From positions 496,001 through 560,000 of the forward strand of contig JACONQ010000001.1 of assembly GCA_014281115.1 (NCBI GenBank): 64,000 bases of DNA, in the 5' to 3' direction. This DNA comes from Laburnicola sp. R22_1. Its lineage: Eukaryota; Ascomycota; Dothideomycetes; Pleosporales; Didymosphaeriaceae. The position numbers were made by a program, and so were the translations under genes. How positions within the stretch are numbered: the stretch's first letter is position 1; every line of letters begins with the position of its first letter. Below, in pieces: positions 44,250 through 54,846 of the stretch. The notes beneath the pieces were generated by a model that was given only the letters and a program-made list of their open reading frames with translations, made no database searches and had not been told where the DNA came from.

Positions 44250-44976
44250 ATGGCGAAAAAGGCGTTGCCAAAGGAACAGATGGTCAAACTGATAGTGGGC
44301 GCGGGGCAGGCGTCGCCGTCGCCGCCTGTGGGTCCAGCGCTGGGTTCCAAAGGTGTGAAGAGTATGGATTTCTGCAAGGTAAGTAACTGCAGATGTACCA
44401 GACATGCGCAAACGCTATCGTATCTTGTCTTGTAATTCTCTACTCTGTATTCTTCAAGACTCGGAGCGGTCATTGTACGACTGTACACTACAGCGACACG
44501 CAACGCGCTTCTTCCCTCCCATGTTTCGGAACCACACCCACCTCTCCATCCACCCTAACCCCCTCTGCCAGGAATTCAACGCCCGCACAGCGCACTACCT
44601 CCCCGGCACGCCCATCCCCGCACGCATAACCGTCCGCCCCGACCGCTCCTTCCACTTCAGTCTGCGCACGCCCCCCACCGCGACACTCCTCCTCACCGCG
44701 GCCGGCGCGCCGCTCATCAAGCACAAGATCCGCGGCGCGGGCAACGTCCCCGGGCCGATGAACAACCACGACGGCAACAAGGGCAAGACGAGCACGAGTA
44801 GCCCGACGAACGGCAATGCGAGTAAGGGCACCGTGGGCACGATTAGCTTGAAGCATGTGTATGAGATTGCGCGGATTAAGCAGGGGGAGGGGAGGCTGAG
44901 TGGGTTGGCATTGGAGGGGGTGTGTAGGAGTGTGGTGGGGCAGGCGGGGAGTTTGGGGGTTGTGGTTGTGCCGTAG
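44250..44976 (+). CDS. MRPL19: mitochondrial ribosomal protein uL11m
   Basis: Two exons, 44250-44378 and 44572-44976, 177 aa, with a 193-nt intron. Ribosomal L11 family: [23 protein letters not shown] is the conserved N-terminal domain, [20 protein letters not shown] follows the splice, and [11 protein letters not shown]...[19 protein letters not shown] is the rRNA-binding C-terminal domain. There is a longer insertion ([20 protein letters not shown]) than in bacterial L11. It forms part of the GTPase-associated centre of the large mitoribosomal subunit. The gene symbol follows the yeast orthologue. Confidence 0.93.
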
Positions 44977-46188
44977 GGTTGGGGATGTGGTTGCGAGAAG
45001 AGTTGAGGGTGGAATGAAGAGGTTGGTTTGGGATGGGAGAGGAGATGAAGTTTGGCCATGGCTGTACGATAACCGCTCTTTTCGTAAGCGTCTAGAGTGT
45101 ATGCGGAGGTGGAAGGCTGAAGCGGAGAGCAGTAGGGTCGCCATGCTGAAATACCCGCACTGTATACTTGTTGTAGAAAGGTTCTGTATGCATATTTGGC
45201 ACTTGTTTACGCTGTCCACAGCACGCTTCTTGTATCACAATATCTCCTGACACATCGCGCGCTTCGTCTGCATACACGACAGATACAGCTGTTGGTATGT
45301 ACACTCCTGCAATCCCATGAACTTCCTCTATTATATACGGTACGGATATCTCTTGGCGAGTAAGGGTAAGTCCTCTAGTAGACGATAGAGACGTTCGCTG
45401 CCGGTGTACTCTGTTTACTTATTTTTCAACACTGTTGAAATTGCGTGTAAAGCTCAACCTACGCTTTGGGTTTTTTACTTGTAAATTCGCTTTATGTTAC
45501 TTTTAGTTGCATTGTTTCTTGTATCGTGTTCTAACGGGTCTTCTGGGTTGTGAATTCAATGTCGGATGGGTAGTTTGGGGGGTTCGTTGGTTAGAGAATA
45601 TGCAGGGTTAATAGCTCTGTAGGGCTTGAGATACGGTAGGTATGAGTGGATGTTGTGGGGTGAGGAGGTTAGGTGAGGGGATGGGAGGTGTGCAGTGTGA
45701 ATGTATCTACAGTTCGTGAGGGTGGGCTGTGCTGTGCGTGTCTTCGAATGCACTACCGACGTGTGGAGTTAGGGTTAAGTTTTGTGGCTTTGGTCCATGT
45801 GTTTTCTTTTGTTTGTTTATTTAGGTTATAGAGAATATGGTTGGGATTTTCCTTAGTATTCACGCTGATAAAAGGAGATTGGGCTAATGTCGTCGCGAGA
45901 CTGGCTACTTTCACGTTCAAAGCGGCACCGTGTCCTATGTGCATTCTGTCTAGGATAATCGAAGACGTGGGCATGATAATCCTAACATAGAAACCAAACA
46001 GTTTTCGAGAGAGAAAACACCACGATCCTTTCGGTAAACTGTAAATTCGATTAGGAAAAGCTGTCCGGGTGTTGAAAATCGCAGTGAACCAAGGTAAAGC
46101 AGTGAGCCGAACACTTTCAATCCACCAACCAACTCTCTCATACCTAAACCCCTAACACTGCGCCCCATATTCTCCAAAAAATCACCAA
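44977..46188. other. intergenic region
   Basis: About 1.2 kb without a supported gene between convergent neighbours. Short ORFs only; no repeat matched to the rest of the window. Confidence 0.5.
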
Positions 46189-46801
46189 CTACCTAAACAC
46201 AATCTCCAAATCCTCTCTCCTAAAAAACTGACAAACCATATCAATCTCCCGCTCCCGCCAACCATCGTTTCCCCGCTGACAACACGACGTCTCAACAAAC
46301 ACTCTCTTCAACCCAGTAAGAGACATCACAGCCTTGCGTAAAGCCTTTTTATGACAACCAACCCACCACAACGCCGACGCTCGCAGGGAGATCACCTCCA
46401 GAGCCGCTCTCTGCTCCAAGTCCAGTTTAGCGAGGAAATTAATGAACGTCCAGACGCGGCCCAGGTAGAATTCGTTCATTTGAAATACGTAGAGGCGCGT
46501 TTCGAAATGCGTTTGACGGCAGACGTGCGTTAGAGAGAGAAGGCTGGAGACAGGTGGGTACTCGAGGCGGGCCTTGGGTGCGTCGCGTGAGAGGAGGCGG
46601 CGGCCGTATGGGTAGGGCGTGTAGATTGTGTACCCGCCTATTGCGTAGGTGTAGATTTTGTTTCGGATTTCGCCGGGTAGGCGGAGGAGCGGGGAGTGTG
46701 TGGAGTTGCGTTGGGTACTGGGTTGTAAGTAACGGAGTTGTTGAGAAGTTTTGTAAGCACTTGAGGACTTACATTGATGACGTTGCTGCTTGAGAGTTCA
46801 T
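46189..46801 (-). CDS. small fungal protein of the LRLPGEIRNKIY type, 185 aa
   Basis: Two exons, 46801-46773 and 46717-46189. After a short N-terminus the sequence reads LLRLPGEIRNKIYTYAIGG and later SLLSLTHVCRQTHFETRLYV, the hallmark of a very large Pezizomycotina family that has an F-box-like N-terminus of unknown function. The C-terminal half is helical (LAKLDLEQRAALEVISLRAS). The protein is shorter than many family members but closes cleanly with a stop. No partner is evident. Confidence 0.75.
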
Positions 46802-47334
46802 GGTGTCGAAGTATGCGGGATGGGTGGCGGTGGTTTGCTGTTTGATCTTCGAGTTTTCTGAGGAAGGTGAGAGGTAGTGAGCAAGACAGGACAGGGCAAG
46901 AGGTGCGGGAGATTTTTATATTGATCAAGACCTTCCGGACGTATTGGTACCATGGTTCGGTACTGTTAAGATTTTTACTCATCCTACCATCCATCAAAAT
47001 ACTGCTCATACTATTTTCATGGTACGCTCTACCAAAGATCGTGTGGGCATTAGGGGCGTAATTTTTGATCCGTTTCTGAGGAACTAAAAATTGGTACTCA
47101 TTTCGGTAGACTCACATACTCTCCGAGTGAATGTGGTTTAGATGGCATGTCCAGACGTTGCAGTTACAGTGTAAGCGACTGGAGCGGAGCGTGGGGGCCA
47201 CGAGTACTAGTCGCGAGGAAGCGGAGCGGGTTAAAATCGCCGCGACTTGCCATGTTTGAATCTCATTACATCAAAAGTGATAGTCTTAAAAATCGAAGTT
47301 TAGTTATGTTAGCATAGGTACACTGTAGTTGGTC
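46802..47334. other. intergenic region
   Basis: Divergent spacer between the small fungal protein gene and RAD54. A GAGTG/AGCGAC-rich piece near 47165-47235 was noted but not identified. Confidence 0.4.
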
Positions 47335-49946
47335 ATGTCCGTCTGTGAGGGTTCAGCTGCAGCCTAGCGTCCACGTGCGCACGCGCCGTGGCGGAACAAC
47401 AAGGTCTCCTCGACGCGTCCACGCCATCATCCCTCCACGGCTCTACACACACTCCCTCACCCAAATGTGAGATTCGGACGTCCATTTGCGCAAACCGCCT
47501 GCTGACAACTATTAGGCATCGGCCTAAGACGCTCGCCGCAGGTGAAACAGGCACTCCTTGCGCAAAACCGACGAGACTGTACGGCACGCCTGCCTCAGCC
47601 GACCGCCTCCACAAACCCTTCAGATGCCCCGGCTCGGCTACCTCGACGCGCGCGACAGAGAAGCCCGCACGGAAACGAAGAAGGGTCAATTACGCGGGTG
47701 CAGATGGCGAGAACGAGGAGGGCGACAAGCCATATTCGAATGACGATCGGCTGGCCCTTGCCACTCGCGACATCAACAGATTCCCGGTGTTCAAGGCTAA
47801 AGACAAAGACACGGCTTTCAAGGCCAAGTTCACCGTTCCCTTGAAGAACAAGGACGTTGGGGGTTACAATGCGTTCCGCCCGGCGCCATTGCTGGGTATG
47901 CGGTCGGGCAGAGTGTTTGTGGCGCGACCGTTGCACGACCCTAGCGGCGAGTTCGCGATAGTGCTGTATGACCCCACGATCGACGACAAGCCGGTACCGA
48001 AGGAAGAGGCAGAGCCGAAGCTTAGCCAGGAAGACAAGAAGGCATTAGATGAGCCGTTGGTGCACAAGAGTCTAGCAGACATTCTTGGTCTGAAAAAGAA
48101 GGTAGACGGTGAAAGACCGAGGGTGCCCGTCGTCATCGACCCACGCCTCGCAAAGGTTCTCCGTCCGCATCAAGTCGAAGGCGTAAAGTTCTTGTATCGC
48201 GCCGCGACCGGCATGATCGACCCAAAAGCGAACGGATGCATTATGGCAGACGAGATGGGTTTGGGCAAGACGCTGCAGTGCATCACGCTAATGTGGACTC
48301 TGTTGAAGCAATCACCAGATGCTGGAAAGTCAACCATACAGAAATGCGTGATAGCATGTCCGTCCAGTTTGGTGCGAAACTGGGCAAATGAACTTGTCAA
48401 GTGGCTTGGCCCCGACGCTATCAACCCATTCGCCATCGACGGCAAAGCATCAAAAGAGGAGTTGGTTCAACAACTACGGCAGTGGTGCATCGCATCCGGT
48501 CGTGCTGTTGTCCGACCAGTCTTGATCGTCTCTTACGAAACGTTGCGTCTCAACGTTGGAGAACTGGCACAAACACCCATCGGGCTTTTACTATGCGACG
48601 AAGGGCATCGATTAAAAAACGGCGAGAGCCAGACCTTTACAGCTTTAAACGGCCTCAATGTACAACGAAGAGTCATTCTCTCCGGTACACCGATTCAGAA
48701 CGATCTATCAGAGTATTTTGCTCTGCTCAACTTTGCCAACCCAAACTATCTCGGCACAAGGATGGAGTTTCGCAAGCAATACGAGAATCCCATTTTACGA
48801 GGCCGTGATGCTGATGCCACGGACTTGGACCGCAAAAAGGGCGATGAGCGTCTTCGTGAGCTACTTTCCCTTGTCAACAAGTTCATTATCCGCCGGACCA
48901 ACGACATCCTATCCAAGTATCTACCAGTCAAGTATGAGCATGTCGTCTTCTGCCACCTGGCGCCTTTCCAGAGGGACTTATATAATCACTTTATCCAATC
49001 GCCCGACATCAAATCCCTCCTCCGTGGTAAAGGCTCGCAGCCCCTCAAGGCGATTGGCATGCTCAAAAAGCTCTGCAATCATCCCGACCTCCTCGATTTG
49101 CCCGATGACCTTACTGGTTGCGAAGCCATTCTCCCTGAAGACTTCGTACCCAAAGACGCAAGAGGGAGAGACCGGGACGTGAAGGTCTGGTACTCAGGTA
49201 AGATGCTCGTCTTAGACCGCATGCTCGCCTCCATCCGCGCAAGCACAAACGACAAGATTGTCCTCATTTCCAACTATACCCAAACTCTCGACATATTCGC
49301 AGCACTCTGTCGATCCCGCGGGTATGGCTGTCTCCGCCTCGACGGCACAATGAACGTCTCAAAGCGCCAAAAGCTCGTGGATAAGTTCAACGATCCCGAA
49401 GGTCCCGAATTTGTGTTCCTGCTGTCTTCGAAGGCCGGAGGCTGTGGTCTAAATTTGATCGGAGCCAATAGATTAGTACTCTTCGACCCTGACTGGAATC
49501 CCGCGGCCGACCAGCAGGCTCTCGCCCGTGTATGGCGCGATGGCCAGAAGAAGGACTGCTTCGTTTATCGCTTCATCGCAACGGGTACCATAGAAGAGAA
49601 GATCTTCCAGCGCCAGTCGCACAAGCAATCGCTCTCATCCTGCGTCGTCGACGCCTCGGAGGATGTCGAGCGCCACTTCTCGCTCGACTCGCTCCGCGAA
49701 CTCTTCCAGTACAGAGACAATACGACTAGCGACACACACGATACATTCAAGTGCAAGCGATGCAGGAAGGAAGACGGGAGACAGGTGCTCAAGGCGCCAG
49801 CTATGCTGTACGGCGACACGAGCACGTGGAACCACATGGTCAACGACGGCGATAACGGACCTTTGAGCAAGATCCAGGATCTGTTGCTCCGATCCGAGAC
49901 GGCGGAGAAGGACGTTAGCGCCGTGTTTCAATACATCAGTCATTGA
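47335..49946 (+). CDS. RAD54: DNA repair/recombination translocase Rad54
   Basis: The main exon is 47542-49946. The open frame continues upstream to 47388 without an ATG, so a start exon is needed. A 10-nt exon at 47335-47344 (ATG TCC GTC T) spliced with GTGAGG donor to the acceptor GCAG at 47541 keeps the frame and gives 804 aa; this is a proposal. The Rad54 N-terminus is recognisable (RLYGTPASADRLHKPF, RKRRRVNYAGADG). SNF2 motifs: I ADEMGLGKTLQC, II LLCDEGHRLKN, III LSGTPIQNDLSEYF, V LSSKAGGCGLNLIGANR and VI QQALARVWRDGQKK. It remodels chromatin and drives strand exchange with Rad51 in homologous recombination. Confidence 0.9.
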
Positions 49947-50694
49947 GGATGAGTCGTGAGCGTGGCGACGTACCGAGGAACACATGGCGGAATGTGGGGA
50001 GGCTCAGGAGTGCCCCACAGGGTGCATATGTAGACGGTGCCGGGATCGGAGCGGGCCCCATCGGTGCGCGTTTAGCGATGCTTTAGCGAGATATATTGCT
50101 TGTCTATGCTATTTTTCTTGGACTTGACTCTTGTCCATCTTCTTCAGAGTGGCCGGCTTTTCCGCACAGTATTTCCGATGTTTATCCACGTGGGGCGGGG
50201 GGCGGCGCACGCGTCCCGCTTGGGATCAAGCCTGCCTAAGTGCTCGGAGGCTTTTATACTCTGCGCTAAGGTGGCTTAAGCCTTGGGTAGTGCTCGGAGG
50301 TATACTCTGCGCTAAGGTAGCTTGATAACGCCTCTTTTTTACCACATGGGTAGCTGGGGAGGGTCATCAAGCCATTATAAGGGCATTACTCGGGTGCTTG
50401 TTGTTGCTTAGGTGGAGTAGCATTTTTCGAAACTTTGTTTTTCGCGTGGAGGCGGGGGCAGGGCGTGGGACCGGGGAGCGGAATCAAGCGGGTGGGATAG
50501 GAATCGTTGGATGGGGGTTTGTGGGTGCATAACTTGTATATGTGGGATAAGGAAAGGGGAGGGATGCGCATAGAAACTTTACTCGTGTCATAAACCTCCC
50601 TTACATACCACGATCTTACGACCCACTTATGCATTCCCTCACAGCGATATACCCCTGTTAGTGCTGACTCCCCTTGTAACAGGTAATCTTTAAG
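49947..50694. other. intergenic region with short tandem repeat
   Basis: 3' flank of RAD54. Contains a doubled unit at 50241-50323 (see repeat entry). No gene supported. Confidence 0.5.
50241..50323. repeat. imperfect direct repeat (2 copies, ~50-bp period)
   Basis: TGCTCGGAGG(CTTT)TATACTCTGCGCTAAGGTRGCTT occurs at 50241-50278 and again at 50291-50323. The copies differ by a short indel and one transition. Confidence 0.85.
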
Positions 50695-50788
50695 GTAAAT
50701 CAACGTTTCTAGCCAATTAGAAAGCAGCGATCAATACTCACAAAGGCTAGAACTACACAGGGGTTACTCCCGACGTGCCTACACCCTG
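50695..50788. mobile_element. truncated MITE of family A
   Basis: In reverse orientation this matches the left half of 14293-14452: the terminal CAGGGTGTAGGCACGTCG, GTAACCCC, CTAGCCTTTGTSAGTATTG and ATTGGCTAGAAR. Only one terminal inverted repeat is found. Its end coincides with the TA at 50789-50790, where a second MITE begins. Confidence 0.75.
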
Positions 50789-50790
50789 TA

Positions 50791-50913
50791 CAGTCAACCA
50801 GAGGGTACGGGTGACTAGCGCCAATCCTCTGCAGGGAGCAAATCTCTTGTAAAGGACCACCAAAGGGCTTTGCGACCCATGCGCGCTAGTCACCCGTACC
50901 CTCTGGTTGACTG
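50791..50913. mobile_element. MITE with near-perfect 31-bp inverted repeats (family B)
   Basis: A 123-bp element with terminal inverted repeats CAGTCAACCAGAGGGTACGG... identical over 31 bp at both ends (50791-50821 and 50883-50913), flanked by TA (50789-50790 and 50914-50915). There is no coding sequence. The structure indicates a non-autonomous Tc1/mariner-type element, apparently inserted at or beside the terminal TA of the family-A remnant. Confidence 0.9.
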
Positions 50914-50915
50914 TA

Positions 50916-51902
50916 TGTAGTCTCATGACTCACTCCCCTACCTACCCACCCACTACCAAATGTACCCAAAAAACTAAATGTCTAGCCTACACCTACACCC
51001 TCCGCCCTACCTACTCGGGTCCCTCTGCGCTTTCGGAGGACCCAACTCTTCTCCGACAACTCCGCACAAGAGAAGAACCGGCTAGACGTAACCGTAGAAC
51101 CCGCAAGATGCCGAATATTATGTAGGCATCAGGGACTTTGCAAATCCCACCGTCTGGAAGCGAGCATTAAACTTCGGATGGAAGTGGGTTGGGATCCTAG
51201 TGTTCAACGGTTGCGGAGTTGTCGGAGTCGTCGAGTCTTCTCCGGTAAATCCGAAAGAGGAGGAGAGGAGAAGAGAAGATGCAAGATGCCGAGGAGGTAG
51301 GTAGGTAGCAGGGTTTCTGTGAAGCGCATCGGGTGGTAGCGAACGTCCGATCCGAGTCGGTGGGTTGTTGTTTGAACCTCCGATATCACAACACCACGGG
51401 GACCATGAATGTAGTGATAGCCAAGAACGATGCTCAATACTGTGGTTACCCCTCGAAGTACAAGCCATCCGTCACTCAAGGCCCGTTCTGGAGAAGCTGC
51501 GTTTCGATAGCTTGCAGAAATTCTAGTGACAAAGTCTCTGTGCTCGCACAGACAAAAAGCGTTGGTGAAATGGTTATTATTTCAGAGGATAATCATAGTA
51601 TTCGAATGAAATTTAGACATTAAAATATACGAAACGCAAAAAATATATACACGTAAAGCATGAAGTAAAACAAGTATGAACACTGAAACACACGGGTAAT
51701 CGCCAATCCAAAGATGCTGCCTTCGGAATCCCATCCCGCATCTTCATCCTCATCCTCACCAGCCTCAGCCGCATCCTTTCCCGCGCGACACTCCGTGATC
51801 ACCCTTTAGCCGCCGCCGCCGCCACCCTTGCATCGGTCCCATTATGCAGGATGCAAATATCACAAAAAGAAAAGTTGAATTGAAACGAATGCGAGAGGAA
51901 GT
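50916..51902. other. intergenic region with loose inverted repeat
   Basis: 3' flank of the laccase pseudogene. An imperfect inverted repeat links about 51000-51065 and 51213-51305 (TGCGGAGTTGTCGGAG and AGGTAGGTAG segments in opposite orientation). No gene supported. Confidence 0.45.
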
Positions 51903-53565
51903 CTATACGCCCGAATCTTCCTCCTTGATGCCGATGACTTCCGCCCAGGCGTTCCACGCTGAGCACGTATCCTGGAGCGGCGTGGTATCCAGGAGAACTG
52001 GGATTTCGGATTCGCGCTCTACGAATTGCAGCGCGAGGCCTTCGGAGGTGTGCCACCCGATATGGCAGTGCATCTACGTGTCATGCGTTAGCCTCTCCTG
52101 TATTCGTAAGGAAAGGGGGTAGGTAAGGGGGACTTACAAGCCAAGTACCAGGGTTATCAGTCAAGAAAGCAATGACTAGATACCCCGAAGCCGGCAGGTT
52201 CGCGACGTCGCGTCGCGGGGGGTTGTCCAAGTTGAGGGCTACGGAGCCGTCGAAGGTGGCGCCTTCGACGGCTGCTAGGATGAAGAAGTCGTGGCCGTGG
52301 AGGTGCATGGGGTGGGGGACGTCCATGGCTGTTTCGATGACGTAGGGCACGAGGTTCGATGAGAGAGGGCATCGTCGGCGGTGGAGCTGGGTGTGGAAGT
52401 GGAGCTGGTGTCGTAGCGGACAATGGCGCGGATGTTGGTGGTTTTTTCGTTACTGGAGCAAGCGGATTGGGGCACGGCGCGCATCCAGTAATCTGCTGCT
52501 GGCTGGTTTGCTTCGACAACTATGTCGTAGCGTTGGCCTGCTCGGTATTAGATTTTGGACCATGAATGTGTAGCGTGCAGTTGGCTTACCCGTGGCGATA
52601 TCCAGGTAGGTAGTCTCGTAGGGCACGATGGGGACGAGATCCATGGCAATGACTTTGAATGAGTGACTGTCAATGGCGAACTTGAAGTGCGTGTCAATAG
52701 CCGTGTTGATAATGCGCATGCGGTAGCTCTTTCCAGCCTCGAAACTTGTCTCGTAGCGTGAGCCAGTGTCATTGTTGACGTTCTTGCCATTGATGAGCCC
52801 GTTGTCCAGCTTGGGCGGACCGGAAGTCCGGGCGTACTCGTACTTCTCGTCGCTGGTCTGATGGGTCCAATCGGTGAGCATGATGGGCTCGAGTTCCTCG
52901 CCATAGTTGGCCGTCGCTGGGCCGTGGACGACGATTGGTCCGAAGACGCCGTTCCAAGCTTGAAGACTGTAATGAGAGTGATACCAACTTGTGCCGTACT
53001 GAGTCGCTTTCCAGGTATATGTGTAAGACTCGCCAGGCTAACGACTTGTCAGAGGGGCTGCAATGCAACCTGAGGCTTACTCACAGCAATTGGACACTGA
53101 GTGATAGAAGGAACGCCGTCCTCTTGAACCGTGTAGTTCTGACGCATACCGTGCCAGTGAATGCCGGTGCCGTTGTTCTGCATCTTGTTCGTGACATGGA
53201 CCTTGACAGTGTCGCCCCAGTTTGCCTCAATCAAGGGGCCAGGGATGGTTCCATTGATCGCTAGAACAATACGCTCAAAGCCATCGGGTGCTGCTGTCAT
53301 GTTGACTACTTCGAACCAGTACTAGACTCGTTAATGAGACATTCAAGGAGCAGGTGCCTCGCACGATGCTTACTTCGACAGTGACACCCGTATCGGGACC
53401 TTCTTCGTACCAATTCGTGTCGATGCTGTAGTCGCACCAGACACTTCGGTCGGATGCAGTGTTTCCACTACACACAGCAGAAGTAGAAGGAGAAGAATAG
53501 GCTTGTGGGGCTGGGAAAGCAGCAGCCGCTGCCACCAAGTAAACGAGAGTCTGAAGGACAGTCAT
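51903..53565 (-). pseudogene. laccase (multicopper oxidase) with internal out-of-frame deletion
   Basis: Exons 53565-53374, 53321-53085, 53037-52590, 52537-52138 and 52073-51903. A signal peptide (MTVLQTLVYLVAAAAAFPAP) and all four copper-ligand motifs are readable: HWHGMRQ, WYHSHYS, HPMHLHGHDFF and HCHIGWHTSEGLALQF. In exon 4, however, the sequence passes from RYDTSSTSTPSSTADDAL directly to NLVPYVIETAMDVPHP, which lies ~130-150 residues later in normal laccases, and the two parts are in different frames. No splice sites near the junction (about 52350-52370) repair this. The middle of the enzyme, including the start of cupredoxin domain 3, is missing. Family role when intact: oxidation of phenols, secreted. 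Confidence 0.85.
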
Positions 53566-54846
53566 AGTGATGAATTCAAAAGATTGACAAAGACCGAGAA
53601 GGGAAACGAGGGATGGGAGCTGTACTACTTGAAGCCCAAAGAATGCAAGCTGTAGTTTAGCATGAAAGAGGTTGAAGTTCTGGTATTGAAGATCTTCGTC
53701 GTGTGGAGATTCTAACCAAGGTCGAGTCCGCACTATACACAGAGAGGAGTAAAACAGGAGGCACGAAAACCCAGTACCTAGCACACAGTGTGATGTTCTG
53801 GTATATTTATGTTGTCAGAGCCGGTGCAAGCGGAACCGAGTGTGCTTCTGGTTAATCGTCGCCCGTCGTCGGCGAAACTCAAAAGTGGTGTCCGACGACG
53901 CTGCAGGAGTCGTCATCAAGGCCGGGCGTTAGCGGTGCCATTATCCGTGTTGCGCTTTTCAATAAACCATCACAGTGCCAAGGTGTGAACTTCTGTGAAG
54001 GATGCGTGAGTAGCACCCGCATACAAGCCAGTCCACTGTGATACAATGAGCCGACAAGCCGCCACATGATGCTTCCGACGTACTTCAGCAGGCCAAGAGT
54101 GATGGCCCACAGCCGCATGCTTGACGTGCTTTCGACTTGATGGGTCCTGTCGAAAATTGTAGGTCCCTTACTAGTATTACTAGTATTACTCGTACGATCC
54201 TTATCGATCTGGTAGCGTCCCAAGTAAATCCATTCCCCACTGATTAGGTACTACAAAGCAACAAAGCCGAGATTCAAATGGAATGAGATCTACATCAACA
54301 TCTACGGCTCGATCGCTAACGGTATACGGAAAATAGGGGTGCAAGATGCATTTTGGTGCCGAGCAGGAGGAACAGGGTTAGTCTTCAAATAGATTAGCGG
54401 GATCTACAATGTCTAGACTACCTAGGTATTGACTGCAAAATAATCCCAGCACTGATCATTTCAGCTTGAGAATGTTTCAGGGATTTGCGAGAAACGGAAA
54501 CGGGTACGTAAGCGAAGCTCCTGCATCGGGTACATCTGGACACGTGCTGTGGGTGCTTGATCCACGGTGCAGTGAATGCATTAAACTAGCACGAACCAGC
54601 AGGCCGGTACCGCACACAGGCAAGGCCCGGGAACACGAGGCTTGCAAGCCTCGATTTATTTGTTTCGTTGGCCTCGCGTCTGTCCGCGCTGAATCTTATT
54701 GCTTGCTTCGTGCGAGGGATGGTTCTCCGGATAGTTCGGAGAACGAGTTTTTGTAACAGCTAAATATAATCGGCCCTTTACAATTATCGCGTCATCCTTT
54801 AGTTCCCCACTGTGGCTAATCCTAATCGCGCCTTTTTTTTTATATA
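53566..54846. other. intergenic region
   Basis: Promoter side of the laccase pseudogene, containing copy A of the short interspersed repeat. A tandem ACTAGTATT (x2) is at about 54170-54190. No gene supported. Confidence 0.5.
53687..53790 (+). repeat. short interspersed repeat, copy A
   Basis: Nearly identical to copy B at 56491-56589: TGAAGATCTTYGTYGTGTGG, AGATTCTAACCAAGGTCGAG, TCCGCACTATA, GAGAGGAGTAAAACAGGAGG and CCCAGTACCTAGCACACAGT. It lies about 120 bp upstream of the laccase start codon. Confidence 0.8.

Noticed and set aside
50241..50323. Candidate CRISPR-like or satellite array
   Set aside because: Only two imperfect copies, no regular spacers, and the organism is a fungus.
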